From contig CAYZYK010000012.1 in the NCBI GenBank assembly GCA_964482615.1, positions 1 to 23,423 of the forward strand: a DNA stretch of 23,423 nucleotides, in the 5' to 3' direction. The translations under genes were made by a program, and so were the position numbers. The notes below the pieces were generated by a model that saw only the letters and a list, made by a program, of their open reading frames with translations, made no database searches and was not told where the DNA came from. Below, in pieces: positions 6,872-14,696 of the stretch (positions are counted from its first letter, which is position 1; every line of letters starts with the position of its first letter). This DNA is from CAYZYK01 sp964482615. Its GTDB lineage: Bacteria > Patescibacteriota > Minisyncoccia > Minisyncoccales > CAYZYK01.

Positions 6872-8320
6872 ATGAAAATACCAGACAAAGTAAAATTTGT
6901 AGTTAAGAAACTACAAGAAAAAGGATTTGAAGCTTTTATTGTGGGTGGTTGCGTTCGTGATTTTTTAACGAAAAGAAAACCTCAAGACTGGGACGTAACA
7001 ACCAATGCTGTTCCCAAAGAAATAGGTAAGATTTTTTCCAAAAGTTACCTTAATAATAAGTTTGCTACTGTAACAGTGCAAACAGGAAGCAAAAAACCCT
7101 CTTTAAAAGAAATAGAAGTAACAACTTATAGAATCGATGAAAAATATACAGATAAGCGCCACCCAGATAAAATAAAGTTTGCCAAAACCCTAAAAGAAGA
7201 TTTAAAAAGAAGAGATTTTACTGTAAATGCTATGGCTATGGATTTAAAAGGAAAAGTGGTTGATCCTTTCGAGGGTAAAAAAGACTTAGAAAAGAAGACA
7301 ATAAGAGCTGTTGGAGATCCCAAAGAAAGATTCTCAGAAGACGCCTTAAGAATGATGAGAGTAGCTCGTTTCGCTACCACTTTAAATTTTAAAATTGAGA
7401 AAGAGACAGCAAAAGCTATTAAAAATAACTCTCTTTGGTTGAAAGCTATATCAAACGAAAGAATAAGAGATGAGTTTATGAAAATAATTATTTCAAAGAG
7501 GGCAGCCTGGGGAATAGATCTTTTAAGAGAGCTTGGTCTTTTAAAGCACATAATCCCCGAACTTGAAAAAGGTTATGGGGTGACTCAAAACAAACACCAT
7601 ATATATGATTGTTATGAACATGCAATACTTTCTTTGAAATACGCTGCAAAACAAAAATACAACAAGTACGTAAGATTAGCTGCTCTTTTACATGACATTG
7701 GTAAACCAGAAGTAAAAGAAGGAGAGGGAAACGAAGCTACTTTCTACAATCATGAGATTGTAGGAACAAAAATGACTTACCAAATATTAAACCGATTAAG
7801 ATTTTCTAAAAAAGATATTGAGAAAGTAGCCAAACTGGTTCGCTATCACCTTTTTTATTACAACGTAGATGAGGTTGGTGAATCATCAGTAAGAAAACTT
7901 GTGAGAAATGTTGGTTTGGAGAACATGGATGAATTAATTCAAGTTAGAAAAGCAGATAGAATAGGTTCGGGTTGTCCCAAAGCAGAGCCTTACAAACTTA
8001 GACATTTAAGATATATGACAGAGAAAGTATCAAAAGATCCAATCTCAGTTGAAATGCTAAAAGTTAACGGAAACGATATTATGGAAATTTTAGAAATATC
8101 TCCCGGACCCAAAATAGGTGATATTTTAGATATTCTTTTGGGATATGTTTTGGAAGATCCCAAAAAGAACAAAAAATCTTTTTTAAAAAAAGAAATTAAA
8201 AAATTAGGAAAAATAAATGAGAAAAAGCTCAAAGCTCAATCTAAAAAAGCAAGCAAAGAAAGAAAGAAAATAGAACAGAAGAAAGATGAAATGACCAAAA
8301 AGAAATACTGGGTAACCTAA
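6872..8320 (+). CDS. CCA-adding tRNA nucleotidyltransferase with HD domain
   Basis: 482 aa. It adds or repairs the 3' CCA of tRNAs using CTP and ATP. The nucleotidyltransferase head has GGCVRD (residues 25-30) and DWDVTT with catalytic Asp39 and Asp41, then RRDFTVNAMAMD and the template-type segment EDALRMMRVARF. A C-terminal HD phosphohydrolase domain carries LLHDIGKPE (His274-Asp275). The tail from about residue 430 is Lys-rich and unassigned. The start is ATG at 6872: the frame stays open upstream to 6770, but that would run into tRNA-Arg and adds no family residues. The two nearby tRNAs without encoded CCA fit its function. Confidence 0.94.
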   Translation: MKIPDKVKFVVKKLQEKGFEAFIVGGCVRDFLTKRKPQDWDVTTNAVPKEIGKIFSKSYLNNKFATVTVQTGSKKPSLKEIEVTTYRIDEKYTDKRHPDKIKFAKTLKEDLKRRDFTVNAMAMDLKGKVVDPFEGKKDLEKKTIRAVGDPKERFSEDALRMMRVARFATTLNFKIEKETAKAIKNNSLWLKAISNERIRDEFMKIIISKRAAWGIDLLRELGLLKHIIPELEKGYGVTQNKHHIYDCYEHAILSLKYAAKQKYNKYVRLAALLHDIGKPEVKEGEGNEATFYNHEIVGTKMTYQILNRLRFSKKDIEKVAKLVRYHLFYYNVDEVGESSVRKLVRNVGLENMDELIQVRKADRIGSGCPKAEPYKLRHLRYMTEKVSKDPISVEMLKVNGNDIMEILEISPGPKIGDILDILLGYVLEDPKKNKKSFLKKEIKKLGKINEKKLKAQSKKASKERKKIEQKKDEMTKKKYWVT

Positions 8321-8351
8321 ATAAAAAAATTAAAAACAAATTAGTAGCTTT

Positions 8352-8840
8352 ATGTCAAAACAAAATCAAAATAAGAAATTACAATTTTCGAAAGTGTGGC
8401 AAAAAGTTTTAAAACCAGAAGAAAAAATAAAACATGAATTTACCATTGGTAAGAGATACCGTTGCTTTTGGATGATAATTGGTGTTTTAATTGGAATTGT
8501 ATTAGCAATTAAAGTATATTGGCTGGGAATTTCAATAATAGCAGTTTCTTTTATCTACTTTAGTTGGTATATTAAAAAAGCGAACGCTTATGCTTTCACT
8601 AACAAGAGAATTCTTTCTCATCAGGGTTATCCCTCAACAGAAATGATAAGTATAGATTATGATAAAATTACTGATGTTTTAGTTGAAGAGCCTATTTTGG
8701 ATAAACTTTTTACTAAAACGGGGCATCTCTTAATAAATACTGCTGGTGGTCCCAAAAAAGAGATAAAGTTCAAGCATATTCAAGAACCTTATCTGCTTAA
8801 AAAAGAACTGGAGTCAGCAAGAGAAAGCAAACAATCTTAA
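8352..8840 (+). CDS. Bacterial PH-domain (YdbS/bPH2-like) membrane protein
   Basis: 162 aa. A basic, soluble N-terminus is followed by two hydrophobic helices (about 37-55 and 57-73), then a bacterial pleckstrin-like region with YAFTNKRIL, the DYDKITDVLV strand pair and a terminal helix. Such proteins are widespread and mostly uncharacterised; some influence envelope stress or membrane organisation. Start ATG at 8352, 31 nt after the CCA enzyme stop, so it is possibly in the same transcript. Confidence 0.75.
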   Translation: MSKQNQNKKLQFSKVWQKVLKPEEKIKHEFTIGKRYRCFWMIIGVLIGIVLAIKVYWLGISIIAVSFIYFSWYIKKANAYAFTNKRILSHQGYPSTEMISIDYDKITDVLVEEPILDKLFTKTGHLLINTAGGPKKEIKFKHIQEPYLLKKELESARESKQS

Positions 8841-9084
8841 CCTATGTCTTATTTTCAATTTCCCTTTGGCAACAGAACAAAAAGAAAGACAAGAACCCTT
8901 TACAATAACAGGAAATAATCTTGGGTGAAAATATTGTGAATAAAAAATCAATCAAGCGATTTTGTAAATTTTGGAACTTACACTTTAACAGAAACTAATA
9001 TATTAAAACAGGAATTAGGGAAATTTTTAAAATATTAGTTAAATATACCCCTATCTTACATTTTTAGAGATTATCACTATTTTT
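8841..9084. other. AT-rich intergenic stretch with possible gene remnants
   Basis: No convincing gene. Two short plus-strand frames look protein-like: a 24-codon frame from ATG 8844 (MSYFQFPFGNRTKRK start) and about 30 codons ending in a TAG near 9043 that encode GTYTLTETNILKQELGKFLK. They are in different frames with stops between them and could be debris of a decayed gene or chance. Confidence 0.3.
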
Positions 9085-9606
9085 TTGACATTATTAGCAG
9101 GAGTGACAATTTTTTATTTTTTAATAAAGAGACAGCGAGAAGTCAGATTTTTAACGGTCCTTAAAGCTATTGGTTTGTACGAACTGGTTAGTCTCTTGCT
9201 CTATTTAATATATCCTTTCCCCTTGTTTTCCAGACTTTCAAGTATTAATTCCCAGAAAATTCTAGTTGTTTTGAAAACCCTTGATGTATTAATTTTTGTC
9301 ATTATTTTATTTTCTGTTTTCTGTTTTATAACCAAGAAAATTCTTTCAATAAATTACAAAAAATCTTTAATAGTCTTTTTGCTAATGATTATAATAATGT
9401 TTCCATTTTTAAATTTCTCCAGAGTGGTGTTTATAGGAAAAATTATGGATTTCTCGGTTTTTACAAAAGAAAGATTAGAATTAATGAAGACATTTAAAGA
9501 GTATGGTAGTTTTCCATTACAGTTTAAAATAATTGGAACTATAGAAAAAGCTACCCTTTCTTGGCCAGGCGACCACATAGGAGAAATAATATTTTTATTA
9601 CAATAA
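9085..9606 (+). CDS. Hypothetical multi-pass membrane protein
   Basis: Up to 173 aa with hydrophobic stretches near residues 1-15, 27-46, 68-90 and 93-112 and a more polar C-terminal 60 residues ending in WPGDHIGEIIFLLQ. I do not recognise the family. No ATG lies near the front: TTG 9085 or GTG 9103 are candidate starts, neither with good Shine-Dalgarno spacing. It may therefore be a gene that lost its 5' end, which fits the possible remnants just upstream. A 52-nt gap separates it from the next gene. Confidence 0.5.
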   Translation: MTLLAGVTIFYFLIKRQREVRFLTVLKAIGLYELVSLLLYLIYPFPLFSRLSSINSQKILVVLKTLDVLIFVIILFSVFCFITKKILSINYKKSLIVFLLMIIIMFPFLNFSRVVFIGKIMDFSVFTKERLELMKTFKEYGSFPLQFKIIGTIEKATLSWPGDHIGEIIFLLQ

Positions 9607-9658
9607 TCTATTTAAAGTAAAGAAAAAAGAACGGTTATTAAAAACAATAATTAAAGTT

Positions 9659-10375
9659 ATGCCAAGATTTTCACCAGAAAAATTTCCATCAAGAGAATCC
9701 GAGGAAGAAAAAGTAGAGAAAGAAACTTTTGAAATTTCTCCAGAAATAGTGGAAGAACTAGAGAAGTCAAATTTAACCCCTGATGGTAAAGTTAATCTTC
9801 TTTTAACAAAAGCAGGCCTTAAACCCGCCTCAGAAATTGACTTAGTTATTAGAACAGAAGACGAAGAAGGAGCTTTTCAAAATATGGAAGAAGAAGAGGT
9901 GGAAAAAAATCTTGAAATAGTTAAAGATTTGAATATTCCCTGTAAAATTGGAGAAAGAAAAGTTCACCAAGAAGAATATGAAACAGAAGAAGAACCTGGA
10001 GTTAAAAAAGAACAAACAAGAGAAAAAATAGATATTTTAATTGGGCATACCCAAGAAGACTTAGACAGACTTATTAAAGCCGAAAAGTCAGATTCCGACG
10101 AATTGCTTGGTGAAGCTTTCGGATATCCTTCCACGGTAGTGGAGGCATTTGTGGAGGAAAGAGAAAAACTTGACCTTAAAGATTTACCAGAAGAAATTAG
10201 GCGAGGTGATGCAGTTCTTTTTTCTTCACCTACTCTTTCTGAATCCAACTGGCGAGAAGAGATAAAACAAGGTCAAAGATACGCTGATTTTATTAAAGAA
10301 AAGAGCCCTAAAATCTACCAAGAAATGAAAGAACAGGCCTTGAGGAGTCGTCAAGATGAATGGCCGGGATATTGA
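9659..10375 (+). CDS. Hypothetical protein with shared MPRFSPEK N-terminal signature (1 of 4)
   Basis: 238 aa, acidic and soluble, no signal peptide or membrane helix. It begins MPRFSPEKFPS, the first of four neighbouring genes that share an M-x-K/R-F-S-x-E-K start. After a Glu/Lys-rich linker (about 12-30), a compact region (about 38-135) reads like an alpha/beta domain (KVNLLLTKAGLKPASEIDLV). A second region has GEAFGYPSTVVEAFVEE and a C-terminal SNWREEIKQGQRYADFIKE helix. I recall similar GYP-x-T-A-VEAF segments in hypothetical CPR proteins, without known function. ATG at 9659. TGA is the stop, evidence that UGA is not reassigned. Confidence 0.8.
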   Translation: MPRFSPEKFPSRESEEEKVEKETFEISPEIVEELEKSNLTPDGKVNLLLTKAGLKPASEIDLVIRTEDEEGAFQNMEEEEVEKNLEIVKDLNIPCKIGERKVHQEEYETEEEPGVKKEQTREKIDILIGHTQEDLDRLIKAEKSDSDELLGEAFGYPSTVVEAFVEEREKLDLKDLPEEIRRGDAVLFSSPTLSESNWREEIKQGQRYADFIKEKSPKIYQEMKEQALRSRQDEWPGY

Positions 10376-10414
10376 TATTTAATCGAAATTAATATAATTA
10401 ATAGGACTTTTATT

Positions 10415-11320
10415 ATGCCAAAATTCTCATTTGAAAAACCATCTCAACCCGGAGAAAAACCTTCCCAAGAGAAAGAGGAGACAACACCAGAACACAAACT
10501 GGTTTTAGAGAAGATTAACTCTCTTTTAGAGAAAGAGGAAGATTTTGAGGTTCAGAAATTTATTGAGGAGAGAGTAGAAGATTTAGAAAGAAACACAGAG
10601 CCCACACAAATATCAGCACCTGCAGGAATGTCTTCGGGGGAGAATTGTTTTTATTCTGAACATATTCATCCAGAAACAGATATAAGAAGAAGTCTTATGG
10701 TTGAACCATTCCATCTCGACGATCCGAAAGTTTATTCTGTCTTAATAGAAGTTTTACAGGAATACAAACAGATGGGAGAATCTTTAGAAAAAGTAATACC
10801 CGGCGCAGTTCAACATACTTTAACCGAATATTTTGGTAATCCTTTTGGGACTTCAACAACCGAAACAAAAAATAGAGAGTTTTATTCAAAAAGAGCAGTT
10901 CCCGAAAAAGGCCCAGTATCGCTTGTAGAGCTGAAAGGAAAAAATATAGCGGTTTGTGCAGAAAAAGCTTCTCTTGCTCATAATTTATTTAGATTTTTAG
11001 GATTTGATTCCTATTTGGTTCTTTCTCAAAAATGTGAACTGAAAGAAGGAGAAAAAGAACCCTTGCACGCTTATAATATAATAAAAAGAGGAGATAAATA
11101 TTTTCTTTTTGATCCTACTAATCCCGGAACTAGCGAACACAAAGCCACAGGAAAAATTGAAAGATATCATCCAGCAATTTATGCAATCTCTGAAGAACAG
11201 TTTGAAGAGATTGAAAAAGGAAATACAGTAAAAATAACTCATCGTGATTATAAAATATCCGAGACAGGAGAAAGAGAAACAGAAGAAAAAGAAAGAGTAT
11301 ATGGCGGATTTTCTACATAG
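10415..11320 (+). CDS. Transglutaminase-like cysteine protease-fold protein with MPKFSFEK start (2 of 4)
   Basis: 301 aa. The N-terminus MPKFSFEKPSQ is nearly identical, also at DNA level, to that of the next gene. A variable charged linker leads to a domain whose residues match a transglutaminase-like triad: Cys181 in AVCAEKASLAHNLF, His218 in PLHAYNIIKRGDKY and Asp233 in FDPTNPG. The spacing and the CxEKAxLAH and HAYN/DPTNP contexts are typical of that superfamily. Members act as proteases, amidases or crosslinkers; the substrate here is unknown. No signal peptide is visible, so a cytoplasmic site is the default reading. A 39-nt gap separates it from the previous gene. Confidence 0.8.
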   Translation: MPKFSFEKPSQPGEKPSQEKEETTPEHKLVLEKINSLLEKEEDFEVQKFIEERVEDLERNTEPTQISAPAGMSSGENCFYSEHIHPETDIRRSLMVEPFHLDDPKVYSVLIEVLQEYKQMGESLEKVIPGAVQHTLTEYFGNPFGTSTTETKNREFYSKRAVPEKGPVSLVELKGKNIAVCAEKASLAHNLFRFLGFDSYLVLSQKCELKEGEKEPLHAYNIIKRGDKYFLFDPTNPGTSEHKATGKIERYHPAIYAISEEQFEEIEKGNTVKITHRDYKISETGERETEEKERVYGGFST

Positions 11321-11369
11321 AATGTTTCCCTTATTTTGAATAAAAACAGGAACAAAATTAATTTTAAAC

Positions 11370-12677
11370 ATGCCAAAATTCTCATTTGAGAAGCCATCAA
11401 AATTAGAAGAAGAAAAAAAAGAGGAAGAGAAAAAACAATTCAGGCAATTTCTTGCAGAACAGATTGTCCTTCCTTCTGATAAATGGACAGAAGGGTTTGA
11501 GGAGTATGTAGAAGAAAAGAACAGAGAAGAAAAAGAAAGAGAAGAAAAAGAACTTTCACCAGAAGAGAAAAGAAGACTAGATTTTGAAAGATATTTGAAA
11601 GGATTAGATCTTAAACTCCAAGACCTAGAAGGGAAAAGAGTTTTAGATCTTGGTTGTGGAGAGGGAAACTTTGTAAGACAATGCCTGGAAGAGGATATTA
11701 GCAAAGAGGTTTATGGTTTAGATTTAAATATAGATCAAGATGAATACCAAGAACACTTCTTTGAAGGGGATTTTGAAGAAGAACTTCCAGTAGATAATTT
11801 AGATTATGTGGTTTCTTTTGGTGCAATAGAAGCTCTCTCCAATGAAGAAGATAAAAGCGATCCTAAAAAACCTTTATTGCAAGCAATTCAGGCGTTGAAA
11901 GTTGGAGGAGAAATTAGGATTTTCCCTGTTCGTAAAGCACCCCCCGAAAGTGATTTAAAAGGAATTGATTTTTCAAGAGAAAAATGGATGGAGATTTTAG
12001 AAGATTTGTCTTCTGAAAACGAAATTAGTTATGAATTAAAACCAGTAGACATTAGGGTTTCTGGTAAGAAACCCGATGTTTGGTTAGAAGAAGTTTTAAT
12101 TATTAGAAAAAAAGAAAGACCAGAGCACGATTTTTTGTTAAAAAAAGTAGAACCAATAGGAGAAAGCGAGAGAATTATATTAAGAAAGGAAGAACTAGAG
12201 GGGATAATCGAAAAACCTCTTTTGGCAGCTTGTCAAGAATTATATGATAAAAATATTCAGACCGTTTCTACTTCTGCCAACAGAGAAAATATTAAAGCAG
12301 GCTTAGTCTACATTGATATTGATTATGAAAGCCTTTCTTTAGAAAACAGAGAAATTGCTGAAAGATTGGGAAAACTTCAAGAAAGGAATGGACACAAAAG
12401 AGTTAAAATAGAAATACCAGTTGACGAACAAACTTCAATCGCAGAAATTAAACAAAGATCCAAAAAGATAGCAGAAGAATTTAAAAAACAACCAATGACC
12501 TGGGCTCCCACCTACGCCATCAAAGATTTAAAAGAAATTTTCGGGATTGATCCTGACGAGCATGATTTTGACGATCCACAAGAATGGGAAGAGCAAGGCT
12601 ATTTTTATGATGAAGAGAACAAAGTTTTCTATCTAAGCCAAGAACATTACAAAAAAGCAACAGAAAAGATTGAATAA
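11370..12677 (+). CDS. SAM-dependent methyltransferase fused to a C-terminal domain of unknown function, MPKFSFEK start (3 of 4)
   Basis: 435 aa. After MPKFSFEKPSK and a Glu/Lys-rich linker, residues about 88-200 form a class I methyltransferase with motif I VLDLGCGEGNFV (91-102), acidic YGLDLN (motif II region), and YVVSFGAIEAL. From about residue 250 a separate module follows (EKPLLAACQELYDKNIQTVS), continuing to VKIEIPVDE and ending in a Trp/Asp/Glu-rich tail. I recall similar CQELYDKNI-type modules in CPR proteins, but no function. The methyl acceptor is unknown. Confidence 0.82.
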   Translation: MPKFSFEKPSKLEEEKKEEEKKQFRQFLAEQIVLPSDKWTEGFEEYVEEKNREEKEREEKELSPEEKRRLDFERYLKGLDLKLQDLEGKRVLDLGCGEGNFVRQCLEEDISKEVYGLDLNIDQDEYQEHFFEGDFEEELPVDNLDYVVSFGAIEALSNEEDKSDPKKPLLQAIQALKVGGEIRIFPVRKAPPESDLKGIDFSREKWMEILEDLSSENEISYELKPVDIRVSGKKPDVWLEEVLIIRKKERPEHDFLLKKVEPIGESERIILRKEELEGIIEKPLLAACQELYDKNIQTVSTSANRENIKAGLVYIDIDYESLSLENREIAERLGKLQERNGHKRVKIEIPVDEQTSIAEIKQRSKKIAEEFKKQPMTWAPTYAIKDLKEIFGIDPDEHDFDDPQEWEEQGYFYDEENKVFYLSQEHYKKATEKIE

Positions 12678-12698
12678 AATTAAGTAAAATATTTGTTT

Positions 12699-13274
12699 AT
12701 GTTAAAATTTTCTCCAGAAAAACAGCCTCAATTCGAAAAACCAGAACAAAAACAAGAAAAACAGAAAGAACTTGAGAGAATCAGACAAAAACTAGAAGAA
12801 GCAGAAGATAATCTTGGTAAACCAATTGAACAAGGAATATTTGAAACCGTAGTTATGCTGAGAGCTTTTGGCTTAAAGACAGACCAGTCTTGTGAGGGTC
12901 ATTCTAAAGAGAAAAGAACGAAAGAAAGAAAGCCCTCTTTTTCTCCTTGGGTTGATGTTCACCCTCATTATCCTGAAAGAGAAAACTGGCAGAAAGATGA
13001 AAGGTTACGGAGAAAAGTAGAAAAAGAGGCCCAACGACACAAAAGAAAGATGATAGAATTATTAGACGAATTTTATGAAGAAAGAAAAGTTTCTCCTGGT
13101 GTTAGAATTTGTTTAACAGATAAGGGAATTTATGGTGGGTTTAGGTTACAGAGTAGTGGCTCAGAAAAACTTGAAACTTTATCTGATGAAAAAAGAAAGA
13201 AAAAGAGAGAAGTTTATAAACAAGAAATGGAAGATTTTACAGATTTTCTCCGAGAGAAATATTTTTCAGAGTAA
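12699..13274 (+). CDS. Hypothetical protein with SCEGH motif and MLKFSPEK start (4 of 4)
   Basis: 191 aa from ATG 12699; a TTG two codons upstream is less likely because the ATG start aligns MLKFSPEKQPQ with the three preceding genes. A charged linker and helix precede a core with GLKTDQSCEGH and PWVDVHPHYPE, then a long basic helix and a C-terminal strand segment GVRICLTDKGIYGGF. The Cys/His-rich SCEGH...PWVDV pattern occurs, to my recollection, in many CPR hypothetical proteins and could bind metal. Function unknown. It is the last gene of this four-gene run and ends 26 nt before tRNA-Pro. Confidence 0.8.
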   Translation: MLKFSPEKQPQFEKPEQKQEKQKELERIRQKLEEAEDNLGKPIEQGIFETVVMLRAFGLKTDQSCEGHSKEKRTKERKPSFSPWVDVHPHYPERENWQKDERLRRKVEKEAQRHKRKMIELLDEFYEERKVSPGVRICLTDKGIYGGFRLQSSGSEKLETLSDEKRKKKREVYKQEMEDFTDFLREKYFSE

Positions 13275-13300
13275 AATATAAATTTGATTATAAAAACTTA

Positions 13301-13374
13301 CGGGGTGTAGTATAACGGTAGTACACAGTCTTCGGGTGGCTGTAACCTGGGTTCAACTCCCAGCACCCCGACCA
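13301..13374 (+). tRNA. tRNA-Pro (anticodon CGG), CCA encoded
   Basis: Cloverleaf with acceptor CGGGGTG/CACCCCG, the C1-G72 pair typical of bacterial tRNA-Pro, anticodon stem CAGTC/GGCTG with loop TTCGGGT (anticodon CGG), and T-arm GGGTTCAACTCCC. It is followed by A and an encoded CCA. It marks the left edge of the gas vesicle island, whose last gene ends 26 bp away. Confidence 0.92.
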
Positions 13375-13400
13375 TAATTGACTTTCGGATTTTTGAGGAT

Positions 13401-14345
13401 TTACTTAAATAACTGATTGCCAAGTGTTGTTAGTTTCTCTATTCCTGTAATATCTTCTGGCCAGAGTTCGATTTCTATAATATTAAAAGCGGGGAAGGAT
13501 TTTTTGATCTCTTTGATATAGCGTTCTTGCGTTAAGCGTCTTTTTTGCAAAAATGAGGATTTTTCGCTAGGAACAATGTTGTTAATGATAATATGTCGTG
13601 ATGGGACTTTATTATTTTTTAAGTTCCTTATTAAATCCTCTGTCTCGGCCACTGCCATACCTTCGGGGATAGTTACAGATACGAAGACTGTTCTTTTGGG
13701 GTCGCGTAGTAACTGCTGAACTCTCTTTACCGTCTTTTTCATTTCCAAGAGAAACTCGTCGGCCTTCTCTACTCGTTCTTTACCGCTGAATCTTTTTACC
13801 ATGTAATGATATTTCCAGCGAAGAGAAGCCAAAAACTTTATCCAATCATCCAATAATCCAGGCAGGGTAAGTAAGCGCAGAGTGTGGCCAGTGGGAGCTG
13901 TATCTAAAAAATAAACAGCGTAGTCGCTGTTTTCCATAAAGTCAACAATTTTTTTGAGACCCATTATTTCGTCCAAGCCGGGAATATCCAAGGAGAATAT
14001 TTCTTCGGTTTCTTCATCTGACAAATACGTTCCTTTCTGGAGGATATCTAAAATATCTTCTCCATACTGTTTTTTGAAATTTTCCAGTTCAGCTTTGGCA
14101 TCAATTTCCATTGCCCAAAGGTTTTTAAACCCTTTAATTCTTTGGGGTTCGTTGGATAATTTTTGGCCAAAGCTGTCTCCCAAAGATGGAGCGGGATCAG
14201 TGGTAAAAACTAGTATTTTCTTTTTGGGAAATTGGCGGACAAACTTAATCGCCGAAGCTGCCGTCATTGTAGTCTTGCCAACGCCGCCCTTGCCGCCAAA
14301 AAGAATGAATTGCAAATCCTTTTGAAAAAGATCTTTTAAGCTCAT
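13401..14345 (-). CDS. ArsA/Get3-family P-loop ATPase at the end of the gas vesicle cluster
   Basis: 314 aa from ATG 14345. It has the deviant Walker A GGKGGVGKTT near the N-terminus, the A-motif/switch I TTDPAPSLGDSFG (His is more usual in DPAHSL) and switch II DTAPTGHTLRLL, which place it in the ArsA/Get3 group. It contains no cysteine, so it lacks both the arsenite-binding cysteines of ArsA pumps and the zinc CxxC of eukaryotic Get3. Family members couple dimer opening and closing to handling of hydrophobic helices or metalloids. As the last gene of a gas vesicle operon (15 nt after gvpJ), a role in handling the hydrophobic shell protein is an attractive but unproven inference. Confidence 0.88.
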   Translation of the reverse strand: MSLKDLFQKDLQFILFGGKGGVGKTTMTAASAIKFVRQFPKKKILVFTTDPAPSLGDSFGQKLSNEPQRIKGFKNLWAMEIDAKAELENFKKQYGEDILDILQKGTYLSDEETEEIFSLDIPGLDEIMGLKKIVDFMENSDYAVYFLDTAPTGHTLRLLTLPGLLDDWIKFLASLRWKYHYMVKRFSGKERVEKADEFLLEMKKTVKRVQQLLRDPKRTVFVSVTIPEGMAVAETEDLIRNLKNNKVPSRHIIINNIVPSEKSSFLQKRRLTQERYIKEIKKSFPAFNIIEIELWPEDITGIEKLTTLGNQLFK

Positions 14346-14360
14346 AAACAAAAAGGGTAA

Positions 14361-14681
14361 CTATGATTTTTTCTTTTTCCCGGCTCCTGATTTGTTTTCA
14401 AGGCGCTTTACCTTTTTTTCCAATCTTTCTTTTTCTTTTTCCAACTGCTTGGTTTTTGCTTTTGAGCTCAGATAAGTATCTTGCTCCCACCAATCAATAC
14501 CGATTTCTTTTGCCTTGTCAACCGATGCCACCAGCAGCCTTATCTTAATATCCAAGAGCTGAACATCAGCTAAGTCAATTCTAATATCGCCGGCAATGAC
14601 AATTCCCTTATCTAAAACTCGCTCCAGAATATCGGCTAAGTTTGTGGTTTGAACCCCGTGAGTTATGCGTTGTTCTGCCAT
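14361..14681 (-). CDS. gvpJ: Gas vesicle protein GvpJ (GvpA-like minor structural/nucleation protein)
   Basis: 106 aa. Residues about 13-62 are a GvpA-type fold (LADILERVLDKGIVIAGDIR, then LADVQLLDIKIRLLVASV). The following GIDWWEQDTYLSS motif distinguishes GvpJ-type proteins from GvpA. A Lys-rich coiled-coil tail (75-106) follows. GvpJ is a minor paralog needed early, probably for nucleating the conical tips. It is 15 nt downstream of the gvpS-gvpK fusion and 15 nt upstream of the ArsA-like gene. Confidence 0.92.
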   Translation of the reverse strand: MAEQRITHGVQTTNLADILERVLDKGIVIAGDIRIDLADVQLLDIKIRLLVASVDKAKEIGIDWWEQDTYLSSKAKTKQLEKEKERLEKKVKRLENKSGAGKKKKS

Positions 14682-14696
14682 AAATTTAAATTTAAA

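Noticed and set aside
10373..10375. UGA recoding (genetic code 25)
   Set aside because: The 9659 gene ends at TGA with a natural gap to the next start, and no conserved Gly position in recognised proteins is encoded by TGA.
13350..13374. tRNA-Pro 3' end as an attachment site with a second copy bounding the island
   Set aside because: I searched by eye for a repeat of the CAGCACCCCGACCA end in 22-23.4 kb and found none; no integrase gene is present either. The far boundary may lie outside the window.
13401..14345. Arsenite resistance locus
   Set aside because: The ArsA-type protein has no cysteine and there is no arsB, arsR or acr3 nearby; its neighbours are gvp genes.
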